DNA of 64,000 nucleotides from contig CAMCYP010000013.1 in assembly GCA_945885345.1 (NCBI GenBank), positions 1-64,000 of the forward strand, in the 5' to 3' direction. Made by a program: the position numbers and the translations under genes. The stretch comes from Bordetella parapertussis. Its GTDB lineage: Bacteria > Pseudomonadota > Gammaproteobacteria > Burkholderiales > SG8-41. This document shows positions 9,224-18,308 of the stretch, piece after piece (position 1 is the stretch's first letter; each line of letters begins with the position of its first letter). The notes beneath the pieces are model-generated. The model saw only the letters and a list, made by a program, of their open reading frames with translations. It did not search any database and was not told the origin of the DNA.

Positions 9224-9730
9224 ATGCCTCTTTCCATGTATGCCGCCAGCGCACCGCGTTTTGTGCACATGCTCAACAATCTCACCGCGCTGCTCGACAA
9301 GGCGCAGACCCACATTGATGCCAAAAAACTCGACCCCGCGGCATTGACCACGTTCCGGTTGTTCCCTGACATGTACCCGCTGACCCGCCAGGTGCAGATT
9401 GCCTGCGATGTGTCCAAAGGCGCGGTGGGCCGCCTCGGCGGAGTCGAGGTGCCCAGGCATGAAGATACCGAGCAGACGATTCCGGAACTGAAAGCGCGCA
9501 TCGCCAAAACCATTGCTTTCATCAACAGCGTCAAGGCGGAACAGATTGACGCCAGTGCCGACCGCGAACTCACAATAAAGCTGGGCAGGCAGGAGTTCAC
9601 ATTCAAGGGCATGCAGTACCTGCTTAATTTCGCGCATCCGAACTTCTATTTCCACATCACCACCGTCTATAACATCCTGCGCCATAACGGCGTCGAAATC
9701 GGCAAAAAGGACTTCAACGGCGAATTCTGA
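9224..9730 (+). CDS. DUF1993 family protein
   Basis: The 168-residue product matches the DUF1993 pattern: MYAASAPRFVHMLNNLTALLDKA at the start, LFPDMYPLTRQVQIACDVSKGAVGRL in the middle and FAHPNFYFHITTVYNILRHNGVEIGKKDFNG at the end. The fold is thought to be a DinB-like four-helix bundle. The conserved histidines of the last segment are kept. No biochemical function is established. ATG 9224 follows AAGGAAG at a suitable distance. A 28-base hairpin lies about 45 bases upstream. Confidence 0.88.
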   Translation: MPLSMYAASAPRFVHMLNNLTALLDKAQTHIDAKKLDPAALTTFRLFPDMYPLTRQVQIACDVSKGAVGRLGGVEVPRHEDTEQTIPELKARIAKTIAFINSVKAEQIDASADRELTIKLGRQEFTFKGMQYLLNFAHPNFYFHITTVYNILRHNGVEIGKKDFNGEF

Positions 9731-9813
9731 GCGGTTTTTTGCTGCGGGAACGACCCGGCAACAGCCCGGTCAAAAGAAGGCGGATTCGGCGGAAAGGGGT
9801 ATTTACCCCCTGC

Positions 9814-10341
9814 ATGATTCGGTGCTCTCCTTCCTCATTGATCGGGTTCCCTTTGTCCTGTTCTTCATATCGCATGGTTTGCAGCATGGCATGGATGCTG
9901 GGTCTCTTTGCCGCATCAGATCCGGTGCGCGCCGCAGATGACCCGCGATGGCTGGTGCAGACGAGCGCCTACACCACCCATTTCCATGACAATGACACGC
10001 ATAACAATCATCAGCATCTGCTGAACCTCGAATATCAGCGGGCTGACCAGTGGTTGATCGGGGGCAGCACTTTCGATAACTCCTTCGGGCAGCCTTCGCA
10101 ATATGCTTATATCGGAAGACTGTTCCGTCCGCTGGATGCGACGCCGCTGCTGCACTTCAAACTGACCGGCGGTTTGATCCATGGCTATAAGGGGCAGTAT
10201 AAAGACAAGATTCCGCTCAATTCACAGGGCGTGGCTCCGGTGATCATCCCGGCGATCGGTCTGTCGGGGAAACACCTCAGTGGCGAAGTTAATTTCTTTG
10301 GAGTTGCAGGTTTGATGGTTACCATGGGCATTCTGTTCTGA
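9814..10341 (+). CDS. Small secreted or outer membrane beta-barrel protein
   Basis: The 175-residue product has an N-terminal hydrophobic stretch ending near SDPVRAAD, then alternating beta-like segments: WLVQTSAYTTHFHDNDTHNNHQHLLNLEYQ, WLIGGSTFDNSFGQPSQYAYIGRLF, KLTGGLIHGYKGQYKDKIPLNSQGVAPVIIPAIG, and a terminal Phe (MGILF) typical of outer membrane insertion signals. Similar Burkholderia and Ralstonia proteins are often labelled sn-glycerol-3-phosphate transporter; I doubt that name, since size and layout look more like a small PagP-type barrel. The start is uncertain: the ATG at 9814 has no close ribosome binding site, and the frame is open upstream to 9739. Confidence 0.72.
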   Translation: MIRCSPSSLIGFPLSCSSYRMVCSMAWMLGLFAASDPVRAADDPRWLVQTSAYTTHFHDNDTHNNHQHLLNLEYQRADQWLIGGSTFDNSFGQPSQYAYIGRLFRPLDATPLLHFKLTGGLIHGYKGQYKDKIPLNSQGVAPVIIPAIGLSGKHLSGEVNFFGVAGLMVTMGILF

Positions 10342-10357
10342 ACCCAAGCGTACCGAG

Positions 10358-11863
10358 ATGAGCACATCTGCCTCCGCGCCCTATTACACCGAACTGACCC
10401 GCGTTTACGCCCGGCTTTACCGCTACCATCACCTCTCCGCCATTGTCGGCTGGGATCGCAATGCGATGATGCCGGCCGGTGGCAACGAAGCGCGTGCCGC
10501 GGCGGAAGCCGAACTCTCGGCGTTGATCCATCGCACGCGTACTGATCCGCGCCTGGTCACCTGGCTGAAGGCTGCGGAGTCCGAGGCGCTGGATGACACG
10601 GCGCGCGCCAATCTGCGCGAGATCCGTCGTGACTGGCGCGATGCCAATGCATTGCCGGAATCGCTGGTCGAAGCCAAAACGCTGGCTGGTGCCCGCTGCG
10701 AACACGCCTGGCGCGGCCAGCGCCAGGCCAATGACTGGAAGGGCTTTCTCGAAAATTTCCGCGCGGTGGTGAAACTCGCACGCGAGGAGGCGCAGCTCCT
10801 CGCTGATGATACGGGTCTGACCCGGTATGACGCGCTGATGGATCGGTTTGAGCCGGGCGTGCGCGCGGCCGACATCGACCGTATTTTCGGCGACGTCAAA
10901 ACCTGGCTGCCGGATCTGGTCACCCGCGCACAGGTCAGGCAGGAAAATGAGCCAGTCATTGTGCCGCAGGGACCGTTCCCGGTGGCGGCACAACGTGCGC
11001 TGAACCTGGAAGTGATGACACTGCTCGGTTTTGATTTTACGGCGGGGCGGCTCGATGAGAGCGCACATCCCTTCAGCGGCGGCGTACCCGAAGACGTGCG
11101 GCTGACCACGCGCTACAGCGACAGCGATTTCGCGCGCAGCCTGCTCGGTACCATCCACGAAACCGGCCATGCCCGTTATGAGCAGAACCTGCCGCGCGCC
11201 TGGCTGGGCCAGCCGGTGGGCACTGCGCGTTCCTATGGCCTGCATGAAAGCCAGAGTCTGTCTTTCGAAATGCAGCTGGCGCGCAGCCGCGCCTTTGTCG
11301 GACTGCTGGCGCCGCTACTGAAAAAACACCTGGGCGACCAGCGGGCGTTCGATCCGGACAATCTCTACCGTTTGTGGACGCGCGTGAAACGCGGCTTGAT
11401 CCGCGTCGATGCCGACGAAGTGACTTATCCGGCGCATGTGATCCTGCGTTACGAAATCGAACGCGCACTGGTCGAGGGCGACATTGAGGCCGACGACATC
11501 CCAGCACTGTGGGATGAAAAAATGCAGACCCTGCTCGGACTCGATACCCGCGGCAACTACAGGGACGGCTGCCTGCAGGATGTTCACTGGACCGAAGGTG
11601 CCTTCGGTTATTTTCCCAGCTACACGCTGGGTGCGATGTATGCCGCGCAGTGGTTCGCCACCATGCGCCGCGCAATGCCGGACCTGAATACGCGCATTGC
11701 CGCGGGTGACCTGCAGCCGGTGTTTGCCTGGATGAGCACCAACATCTGGTCACAGGCCAGTCTGTGGGACACGCCGGAGCTGGTGCGCCGTGCCAGTGGT
11801 GAAGCGCTCAATCCGCAGCACTTCCGCAAGCATCTGGAAACACGGTATCTGGTTCAGTCGTAA
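10358..11863 (+). CDS. M32-family metallocarboxypeptidase (carboxypeptidase Taq)
   Basis: The 501-residue length is typical of thermostable carboxypeptidase 1, a cytosolic enzyme that removes C-terminal residues from peptides. The zinc motif HETGH is at residues 267-271 (GTIHETGHARYEQN). The family segments ESQSLSFEMQ, with the third metal-ligand Glu, and TYPAHVILRYEIERALVEGDIEADDIPALWDEKM are intact. The start overlaps no other gene, and the site upstream is weak. A short imperfect copy of its 3' end lies about 230 bases downstream, in intergenic DNA. Confidence 0.94.
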   Translation: MSTSASAPYYTELTRVYARLYRYHHLSAIVGWDRNAMMPAGGNEARAAAEAELSALIHRTRTDPRLVTWLKAAESEALDDTARANLREIRRDWRDANALPESLVEAKTLAGARCEHAWRGQRQANDWKGFLENFRAVVKLAREEAQLLADDTGLTRYDALMDRFEPGVRAADIDRIFGDVKTWLPDLVTRAQVRQENEPVIVPQGPFPVAAQRALNLEVMTLLGFDFTAGRLDESAHPFSGGVPEDVRLTTRYSDSDFARSLLGTIHETGHARYEQNLPRAWLGQPVGTARSYGLHESQSLSFEMQLARSRAFVGLLAPLLKKHLGDQRAFDPDNLYRLWTRVKRGLIRVDADEVTYPAHVILRYEIERALVEGDIEADDIPALWDEKMQTLLGLDTRGNYRDGCLQDVHWTEGAFGYFPSYTLGAMYAAQWFATMRRAMPDLNTRIAAGDLQPVFAWMSTNIWSQASLWDTPELVRRASGEALNPQHFRKHLETRYLVQS

Positions 11864-11880
11864 TAATTTCCGCAATCTGT

Positions 11881-11950
11881 GCACTATCCAAGGCACGCGC
11901 GGGCGTCAACATGGTCCATGTCCCGTACACCGGCGGCAGTGACGGCCAAG
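11881..11950 (+). pseudogene. Short remnant of a Bug-family gene
   Basis: In one frame, bases 11881-11950 read ALSKARAGVNMVHVPYTGGS and on to DGQA. This is the hinge segment of a Bug protein (compare THVPYKGGGQ in the intact copies). No start, signal peptide or continuation is present. It is a relic of at most 25 codons just after the M32 gene. Confidence 0.6.
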
Positions 11951-11987
11951 CGCAACGCCGGAAAGCCGCGTTGATTGCGGCTGAAAC

Positions 11988-12016
11988 ACAAATGGGGTCA
12001 TGTTGACCCCGTTTGT
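11988..12016. terminator. 13-bp inverted repeat, possible terminator of the M32 gene
   Basis: ACAAATGGGGTCA and TGACCCCGTTTGT form a 13-bp stem with one G-T type mismatch and a 3-base loop TGT. A loose T-rich stretch follows. It could end M32 transcription or be a REP-like palindrome. Confidence 0.5.
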
Positions 12017-12044
12017 TTGAAGTTGCCTGTGCCGGCCCATCGTG

Positions 12045-12075
12045 GTGGCGGCGAAGCGCTCAATCCACAGTGCTT
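12045..12075 (+). repeat. Imperfect copy of the M32 gene 3' end
   Basis: GGCGAAGCGCTCAATCCACA here closely matches bases 11800-11819 inside the M32 gene, where the frame reads GEALNPQ. Similarity fades after about 30 bases. It looks like a local duplication relic. Confidence 0.5.
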
Positions 12076-12112
12076 TGTTTTCTTCCCAAGTCGTCAGCCC
12101 AGATGAAAGGGT

Positions 12113-12131
12113 AATCGACCCCGGTAAATTT
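12113..12131. repeat. Copy 1 of the AATCGACnCCGGT intergenic motif
   Basis: The stretch AATCGACCCCGGTAAATTT shares its core with three other intergenic sites, at 40262, 48191 and 50852. Confidence 0.55.
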
Positions 12132-12417
12132 GCTTACCGTTGATTACTTTTTGTTACTTTTGCTGATGCTAGCGTTGTTCCTGCCGATTACACAGCAGTT
12201 TCAAAATTGTAATCCTGCATTAGTTGTGACACCGTGTAGGTACGTTACCGCACAGATGGTTTTGGCAGGGATGGAAATAATGTTTGCTCAGATGATGAAC
12301 ATGGGCTTGTTGACGCCACCAGGCAACTGGTCGTCGGCCAACAACCTGACGGTACTGATTGTTCACGAGGGCGCGTGGGCGCAGACTGCGTTTGCAGTGG
12401 CCCTACCTGAAAGATAA
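12130..12417 (+). CDS. Uncertain short open frame upstream of the efflux operon
   Basis: This open frame of 95 codons ends in TAATG, overlapping the ATG of the outer membrane factor gene by one base, which would suit translational coupling. The N-terminus is very hydrophobic (DYFLLLLLMLALFLPI), as in a signal or membrane anchor, but the rest resembles no family I know and no clear ribosome binding site is seen. It may be a chance frame across the promoter region of the operon. Confidence 0.22.
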   Translation: MLTVDYFLLLLLMLALFLPITQQFQNCNPALVVTPCRYVTAQMVLAGMEIMFAQMMNMGLLTPPGNWSSANNLTVLIVHEGAWAQTAFAVALPER

Positions 12418-13880
12418 TGTTGTTTCGAATACACCATGGCCGGACTGTCGCTGCTTGTCTGATGCTGGCCCTCTCTGGTTGCGCATCGGTGGGGCCGCGT
12501 GCAACAGCCCCTAATCCTGTTGATGTGCCGGCTTCGTGGTCCGTGACGGATGCCACCGTTCCGACTGGCACTACCTCTCTGGTGCAATGGTGGGTGCGCT
12601 TCGATGACGCACTGCTCACCAGTCTTATTACTCAGGCTTTGCAGGCCAACACCAGTGTCAGAAGCGCTCAAGCCACGCTGCGGCAGGCACGGGCGCAGCG
12701 CGATGTCTCAGAGGCTGCGCTTTATCCCCGTCTTGGCGGTTCAGCATCCGCGCAGCGCAGCAGCAGCGGCAACAACGATTCCGTTGACAGTTTCAAGGTC
12801 GGACTCGATGCCAGCTGGGAACTCGATGTCTTCGGTGCCAATCGCAGTGCACTCAGTGCCGACGACGCCGCTGCTCGCGCCAGCGCGGCCAGCCTGGGTG
12901 ATGTGCAGGTCTCGATTGCCGCCGAAGTGGCGTTGAATTACATCACGCTGCGCAGTGCACAGTTACGACTGGCGATTGCCGAAACCAACCTGGCGAGCCA
13001 GCTGGAGACCCTGCAGATTACGCAATGGCGCCTGCAGGCGGGTCTGGTGACTTCACTGGAAGCAGAGCAGGCGCGCGGTGCCGCTGAGCAAACGCGCGCC
13101 CAATTGCCGTTGTTACAGACCAGTGTGGAGCAGACCCGCCATGCCCTGGCAGTGCTGACCGGCCAGCCGCCGGCGGCGCTGGCGAAAGTTCTCGCCGCGA
13201 CCGGCCCGGTGCCGCAGGCGGCGAATGACCTTGTCCTGAACATTCCTGCCGAGACTTTGCGCCAGCGCCCAGACGTGCGTAACGCGGAACTGCTGGTCAC
13301 GGCGGCAATGGCCCGTGTCGATCAGGCGAACGCAGCACGTGCGCCGAACTTCAAACTCGGCGGCTCTCTGGGGTTGGGCGCCATGACACTGGATGCGCTG
13401 ACCAGCAGTGCCGCGCTGGTGCGTGCGCTGATTGCCAGTGTGTCGGTGCCGCTGTTCGACGGCGGTGGCCTGCGCGCGCAGGTGCGCGCCCAGCAAGCCG
13501 CGCTCGACAAGGCGGGTGTGACTTACGAGGCCGCAGTGTTGACTGCGCTGAAGGACGTCGAAGACGCGTTGATTGCACTGCGTAATGACCGCCTCCGGTT
13601 GGTGAGCTTGCGCAATGCGGCTGACGCGGCCGCCAACGCTGCGTTGCTGGCGCGCCAGCGTTACGAGAGCGGGCTGGTGGATTTTCAGGTGGTGCTTGAA
13701 ACTCAGCGCACCCAACTCAGCACACAGGACAGCGTGGCCAATGCCAGCGCTACCCTCAGTTCAGATCATGTCCGCCTCTATAAAGCGCTGGGTGGCGGCT
13801 GGCGTGCCGAAGGTGGCGATGCGGCGTCCGCTGCCTATGCCGCATCCATCACAGACTCTACCCGGAATTCGCAACCATGA
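12417..13880 (+). CDS. NodT/OprM-type outer membrane efflux lipoprotein
   Basis: This 487-residue TolC-like outer membrane factor forms the exit duct of a tripartite pump. A lipobox LSGC near residue 20 (CLMLALSGCASVG) predicts lipidation. Two repeats of the OEP domain follow, with family segments LDASWELDVFGANRS, AAEVALNYITLRSAQLRLAIA and, late in the protein, DVEDALIALRNDRLRL and ARQRYESGLVDFQVVLETQR. It is the first gene of a four-gene operon; its stop overlaps the start of the adaptor gene (ATGA), so the pump parts are made together. Confidence 0.94.
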   Translation: MLFRIHHGRTVAACLMLALSGCASVGPRATAPNPVDVPASWSVTDATVPTGTTSLVQWWVRFDDALLTSLITQALQANTSVRSAQATLRQARAQRDVSEAALYPRLGGSASAQRSSSGNNDSVDSFKVGLDASWELDVFGANRSALSADDAAARASAASLGDVQVSIAAEVALNYITLRSAQLRLAIAETNLASQLETLQITQWRLQAGLVTSLEAEQARGAAEQTRAQLPLLQTSVEQTRHALAVLTGQPPAALAKVLAATGPVPQAANDLVLNIPAETLRQRPDVRNAELLVTAAMARVDQANAARAPNFKLGGSLGLGAMTLDALTSSAALVRALIASVSVPLFDGGGLRAQVRAQQAALDKAGVTYEAAVLTALKDVEDALIALRNDRLRLVSLRNAADAAANAALLARQRYESGLVDFQVVLETQRTQLSTQDSVANASATLSSDHVRLYKALGGGWRAEGGDAASAAYAASITDSTRNSQP

Positions 13881-15181
13881 ATGAATCCCCTGCTGCTCCC
13901 GATCTGGCCACCTTGCTGGGTGAACCTGCGCCTCGTGCCTGGTACCGGCGCAGCGCTCTGTGGATAGGGATTGTGCTGCTTTTTCTCACCGCCGGCGGCG
14001 TGTGGTGGTGGATGGCGGCGAAAGCGGCCAAGGCTGCGCCGAGCTATACCACGCAAGCCGTGAAACGCGGCAACCTGACGCTCACGGTCACTGCCAACGG
14101 CACCATCCAGCCCACGCGTTCGATCAATATCGGCAGCGAGCTTTCCGGCACGGTGCTCAAGGTCAATGTCGATGTCAATGACAAGATTCAAAAGGGGCAG
14201 GTGCTGGTGGTACTCGACACTGCAAAACTGCAGGATCAGATCCTGCGCTCCAAAGCAGCAGTGGCCGCCGCCACCGCAAAAGTCGCGCAGACTGCTGCGA
14301 CCATCAAGGAAGCCACAGCAGCCCTGAAGCGGCTGGAGGAAGTGGCCGTGCTGTCGGGCGGCAAGGTGCCGTCCAAAACCGAACTTGATGCCAGTCGCGC
14401 CACACGCGATCGCGCTATCGCCGACGATGCGAGCGCCCGTGCCGGTGTCAACGATGCGCAGGCGGCGCTATCGCTTGATCAGATCAACCTGTCGAAGGCT
14501 TCGATCAGTGCACCCGCCGACGGCGTGGTACTCACGCGCAATGTCGATCCCGGCAATGCGGTTGCAGCGTCTTTGCAGGCAGTGACGCTGTTCACGGTTG
14601 CGGAAGATCTGTCCAAACTGCGGTTGTGGGTCTATGTCGATGAAGCCGATGTGGGTTCGGTGCAGGTGGGGCAGGACGCTACTTTTACAGTCAGTGCTTT
14701 CCTTAGTCGCAACTTCCCGGCGCGTATCACCCGCGTTGGTTTTGGTTCGACCATCACGGACAACGTCGTCACCTATCTGACGTACCTCGATGTCGACAAC
14801 AGAGATTTGAGCTTGCGGCCAGGCATGACGGCAACTGCCAGCATCATCGCTACCAAACGTACCAATGTGTTGCTGGTCCCCAACACCGCTCTGCGCTTCA
14901 CGCCGATAGATACGGCGGAAAAGCCGCCCGCGGAGAAAAGTGCCGTCCTGAAGAGCCTGACTCCGCGCATGCCCGGCGGCAACCGCCGGTCGGCCGCTGC
15001 AGGGGCCAGTACCGCAGGTGCCAAACAGGTGTGGGTGCTTCCGGAAAACGGCAAAGGCGAGCCGGTGGCGGTTGCCGTGACGCCGGGCATCAGCGACGGG
15101 CATATGACCGAAATCACCGGCGGTGACCTGCGCGAGGGTATGCGGGTGATTACCGCGCAGAAGTCGGCGGCGAAGAAGTGA
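13877..15181 (+). CDS. MacA-like periplasmic adaptor (HlyD/RND family)
   Basis: This 434-residue membrane fusion protein links the MacB-like transporter to the outer membrane factor. It has one N-terminal membrane helix (LWIGIVLLFLTAGGVWWWMA, about residues 32-51), a biotinyl-lipoyl half motif TANGTIQPTRSINIGSELSG, an alpha-hairpin rich in Ala, Lys and Glu (about residues 115-195), and a beta-barrel region with DEADVGSVQVGQ. The start ATG overlaps the previous stop by four bases. The C-terminal part contains an inserted Ala/Gly-rich loop (GGNRRSAAAGASTAGAKQ). The substrate (macrolide, peptide or other) cannot be read from sequence. Confidence 0.93.
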   Translation: MNESPAAPDLATLLGEPAPRAWYRRSALWIGIVLLFLTAGGVWWWMAAKAAKAAPSYTTQAVKRGNLTLTVTANGTIQPTRSINIGSELSGTVLKVNVDVNDKIQKGQVLVVLDTAKLQDQILRSKAAVAAATAKVAQTAATIKEATAALKRLEEVAVLSGGKVPSKTELDASRATRDRAIADDASARAGVNDAQAALSLDQINLSKASISAPADGVVLTRNVDPGNAVAASLQAVTLFTVAEDLSKLRLWVYVDEADVGSVQVGQDATFTVSAFLSRNFPARITRVGFGSTITDNVVTYLTYLDVDNRDLSLRPGMTATASIIATKRTNVLLVPNTALRFTPIDTAEKPPAEKSAVLKSLTPRMPGGNRRSAAAGASTAGAKQVWVLPENGKGEPVAVAVTPGISDGHMTEITGGDLREGMRVITAQKSAAKK

Positions 15182-15951
15182 GTTCGGTATCGCCAATGCC
15201 GCAGATGGAGCAGGGCATGCCGCTGATCCGTTTGCGTGGTGTCACCAAACGTTATGGCAGCGGCGTGGCCGAGTTGCTGGCGCTCAAAGGCGTCGACCTC
15301 GACATTAACGCCGGCGAATTTGTCGCGATCATGGGGCCCAGCGGCTCGGGCAAGTCCACGGCGATGAACATTCTCGGCTGCCTCGATACACCGACTGCCG
15401 GGCAGTACCTGTTCAAGGGCGCTCACGTCGAATCACTGTTGCGTGACCAGCGTGCGCGCCTGCGGCGCCGTTTTCTCGGTTTTGTGTTTCAGGGATTCAA
15501 TTTGCTGGCGCGCACCTCGGCGCAGGAAAATGTGGAGTTGCCGTTGTTATACCGTGGCGAAAGCGCCGGCGCGCGACGCGCGGCTGCCGCGATCGCTTTG
15601 CGCTCGGTGGGGCTGGCGGGTTGGGAACATCACACTCCGGCGGAACTCTCGGGCGGACAGCAGCAACGCGTGGCCATCGCGCGGGCCATAGTTACTGAAC
15701 CGGCCGTGGTGCTGGCCGATGAGCCGACCGGCAATCTGGACACCCAGCGCAGTCACGAAATCATGGGACTGTTGCTGGCGCTGAACAGGGACCACGGCAT
15801 CACTGTGCTGATGGTCACACACGAACCCGACATGGCGGCTTACGCACGGCGCATGGTGCACTTTGTAGACGGCCAGATTGCCACTGATGAATTAAACCCT
15901 CATCCAATTACTGCCATCCCGGCCGACCTCGCCACGAGCGGAGCGGCCTGA
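15178..15951 (+). CDS. MacB-like ABC transporter ATP-binding protein
   Basis: The 257-residue product is an ABC ATPase of the MacB/LolD type. It shows Walker [11 protein letters not shown]-loop [20 protein letters not shown], signature [15 protein letters not shown], Walker [13 protein letters not shown] and switch His in MVTHEPDMA. It probably starts at GTG 15178, which overlaps the stop of the adaptor gene (GTGA). In E. coli MacB the ATPase and membrane domain are one protein; here they are two genes overlapping by one base (TGATG). The energy drives extrusion of periplasmic substrate through the outer membrane duct. Confidence 0.94.
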   Translation: MSSVSPMPQMEQGMPLIRLRGVTKRYGSGVAELLALKGVDLDINAGEFVAIMGPSGSGKSTAMNILGCLDTPTAGQYLFKGAHVESLLRDQRARLRRRFLGFVFQGFNLLARTSAQENVELPLLYRGESAGARRAAAAIALRSVGLAGWEHHTPAELSGGQQQRVAIARAIVTEPAVVLADEPTGNLDTQRSHEIMGLLLALNRDHGITVLMVTHEPDMAAYARRMVHFVDGQIATDELNPHPITAIPADLATSGAA

Positions 15952-17165
15952 TGCTGATCAGTGTTTTTCTGCTGGCACTGCGTTCGGTTCAGCGCAATGT
16001 GCTGCGCTCGTTTCTGACCATCCTCGGCATCGTCATTGGCGTCAGTGCCGTCATCACCATGGTCACACTTGGCAATGGCGCGACGCAGGCCATACAAACA
16101 CAAATTTCCAGTCTGGGCATCAATCTGCTGATGGTGCGCCCGGGCCAGCGCACAGGTCCGGGCGGTGGCGGCAGTGGGGTGACGCAATTCACGGAAGCCG
16201 ACGCCGAGGCCATTGCGGCGCAGATCGGCGGTGTCGCTGCTGTGGCGCCTGAAGGCCGCGCCAGCGTGACCGTGATTGCCAATGGCCGCAATTGGGCCAC
16301 CAACGTCACCGGCAGTACGGAGGCCTGGTTCGAGACCGGAAACTGGAAACTCGCCAGCGGACGCATCTTCGACTTCGAGGAACAGCAGGCTGGCGCTGCC
16401 GTGTGTGTCATTGGCGAAACGGTGCGGCGTGAAATCTATGGTGGCACGGCGGGACAGACCGGCCTCGGTGCGCAACTGCGCGTCAAACAATTTTCCTGCA
16501 GTGTCATCGGCATCCTTGCAGCAAAAGGCCAGGGTGGCCTAGGCGACCAGGACGATGCAGTGGTGGTTCCCCTGCACACCTTGCAGCGCCGGGTTACCGG
16601 TGGTCGCAAGGTAAGTACCCTGCTGGTGTCGATGCAGGACGGTAGTGCCAGCGAGCCGCTGAAAGCGAGTTTGCGCCAGCTGCTGCGCGAGCGCCGCAAA
16701 CTGGCCGATGGCGACGACGACAACTTCAACATCTTCGACACGCAGCAACTGGCCGAAACCCTGTCCGGCACGATGGGTGTCATGACGACCCTGCTCGGCG
16801 CTGTCGCTGCGGTGAGCTTGCTGGTGGGCGGCATCGGTATCATGAACATCATGCTGGTGAGCGTGACCGAGCGCACGCGAGAAATCGGACTCCGTCTGGC
16901 TATCGGCGCGCTGGAAAACGAGGTGCTGATGCAATTCCTGATCGAGGCCGTGGTGCTTTCGGCACTGGGCGGTGTGATCGGCATCGTCATCGCCACCGGG
17001 GCTTCGTACGGCTTGTCCATCGTGATGGGTGTGCCCTACGTTTTCGATTTGTCGATTAACCTGCTGTCGTTGCTGTTCTCGGCGGCCATCGGTGTGGTGT
17101 TCGGTTATTTCCCGGCACGACGCGCGGCACGCATGGATCCGATTGAAGCGCTGCGGCATGAGTAG
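15951..17165 (+). CDS. MacB-like ABC transporter permease (FtsX domain)
   Basis: The 404-residue product has the four-helix MacB layout: a first helix near residues 20-40 (FLTILGIVIGVSAVITMVTLG), a large periplasmic domain to about residue 275, then three C-terminal helices with MTTLLGAVAAVSLLVGGIGIMNIMLVSVTERTREIGLRLAIGA and a final ARRAARMDPIEALRHE. The last motif is diagnostic for MacB-type permeases. It is the final gene of the efflux operon. It ends 9 bases before the start of the antiporter gene, so that gene may be part of the same transcript. Confidence 0.94.
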   Translation: MLISVFLLALRSVQRNVLRSFLTILGIVIGVSAVITMVTLGNGATQAIQTQISSLGINLLMVRPGQRTGPGGGGSGVTQFTEADAEAIAAQIGGVAAVAPEGRASVTVIANGRNWATNVTGSTEAWFETGNWKLASGRIFDFEEQQAGAAVCVIGETVRREIYGGTAGQTGLGAQLRVKQFSCSVIGILAAKGQGGLGDQDDAVVVPLHTLQRRVTGGRKVSTLLVSMQDGSASEPLKASLRQLLRERRKLADGDDDNFNIFDTQQLAETLSGTMGVMTTLLGAVAAVSLLVGGIGIMNIMLVSVTERTREIGLRLAIGALENEVLMQFLIEAVVLSALGGVIGIVIATGASYGLSIVMGVPYVFDLSINLLSLLFSAAIGVVFGYFPARRAARMDPIEALRHE

Positions 17166-17174
17166 CGCCCGGTT

Positions 17175-18308
17175 GTGACCATCACCAAAAACGACGCACT
17201 CAAGCTGTTGCAGGAATGGCCGCTGGCCATGAATCTGGCGACCACGCTGATCTTCGTCGTCTTCGGCCGCAGCCTGCTGGCCGATCTTTCACACCCGGTC
17301 TGGTTTACGCTGATCCTGAGCTGGTTGCTGCTTATCATCCTGTTTTCGGTTTTTGCGGTGGTGAGGCACGCGGAAAGCCTGGCGGAGAAACTCGGTGAAC
17401 CGCTGGGCACGCTGGTATTGACGATGGCGGTTACCGGCATCGAAGTGATGATCATCATCGCCACGATGTCGACCGGGAAAGGCAGTCCGACACTGGCCCG
17501 TGATGCGATGTTCGCGGTGATCATGATCGTGCTGAACGGCATGGTCGGGCTGACGCTGCTGATCGGCGCCTTGAAGTACCACGAACAGGACTACAACCTG
17601 CAGGGCGCCAATTCCTTCCTCGCCGTGATCATGCCGCTGGCCGTGATCGGATTGATACTGCCCAACTACACCAACTCGGGACCTGACCAGGCCTTCTCAC
17701 CGATCCAGGGGGCGTTCCTGACGTTGATATCGGTGGCGCTGTACGGGATTTTCCTGACCATCCAGAACGGGCGGCATCGTGCGTACTTCCGTACTCCGCG
17801 CCCGACTGCAGAAGCCAAGGATGCCAAACGCAAGTGGCGCATCGTGCATGATGTCTACTCGGCGCAGTACCACGTGCTGCTGCTGCTGGCTTATATGGTG
17901 CCGCTGGCAATACTGGCCGAGCAGCTTGCCGTGCCGATTGATTTTACGATCGGCGTGCTGGGCGCTCCTGTGGCGCTGGCCGGACTGCTGGTCGCTGCAC
18001 TGGTGCTGGCGCCCGAATCGTTCAGCGCCGTGCGTGCTGCATTGGTCAACGACCTGCAGCGATCAGTCAATGTCCTGCTGGGATCGGTGCTGGCCACCAT
18101 AGGCCTGACAATTCCCGCGGTGCTGATGTTCGGACTCCTGACCGGAAAATCCGTCATTCTCGGTCTGGACATGGTGGACATCACCTTGCTGTCGCTGACT
18201 CTGGTATTGAGCAACATGACATTCTCGAGTAGTCGTACCAATGTGTTGCTTGGCGCTGTCCACCTGCTGTTGTTTCTGGCCTACCTGATGCTCATTTTCC
18301 AGCGCTGA
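17175..18308 (+). CDS. ChaA-like calcium/sodium:proton antiporter
   Basis: The 377-residue product is a polytopic membrane protein of the CaCA cation antiporter superfamily. The first alpha-repeat reads HAESLAEKLGEPLGTLVLTMAVTGIEVMIIIATM, matching ChaA and y4hA-type proteins; the second repeat includes LVLAPESFSAVRAAL and LVLSNMTFSSSRTNVLLGAVHLLLF. About ten to eleven hydrophobic segments are visible. Its job is likely export of Ca2+ or Na+/K+ in exchange for protons. The start is GTG 17175, only 9 bases after the efflux permease stop. Confidence 0.9.
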   Translation: MTITKNDALKLLQEWPLAMNLATTLIFVVFGRSLLADLSHPVWFTLILSWLLLIILFSVFAVVRHAESLAEKLGEPLGTLVLTMAVTGIEVMIIIATMSTGKGSPTLARDAMFAVIMIVLNGMVGLTLLIGALKYHEQDYNLQGANSFLAVIMPLAVIGLILPNYTNSGPDQAFSPIQGAFLTLISVALYGIFLTIQNGRHRAYFRTPRPTAEAKDAKRKWRIVHDVYSAQYHVLLLLAYMVPLAILAEQLAVPIDFTIGVLGAPVALAGLLVAALVLAPESFSAVRAALVNDLQRSVNVLLGSVLATIGLTIPAVLMFGLLTGKSVILGLDMVDITLLSLTLVLSNMTFSSSRTNVLLGAVHLLLFLAYLMLIFQR

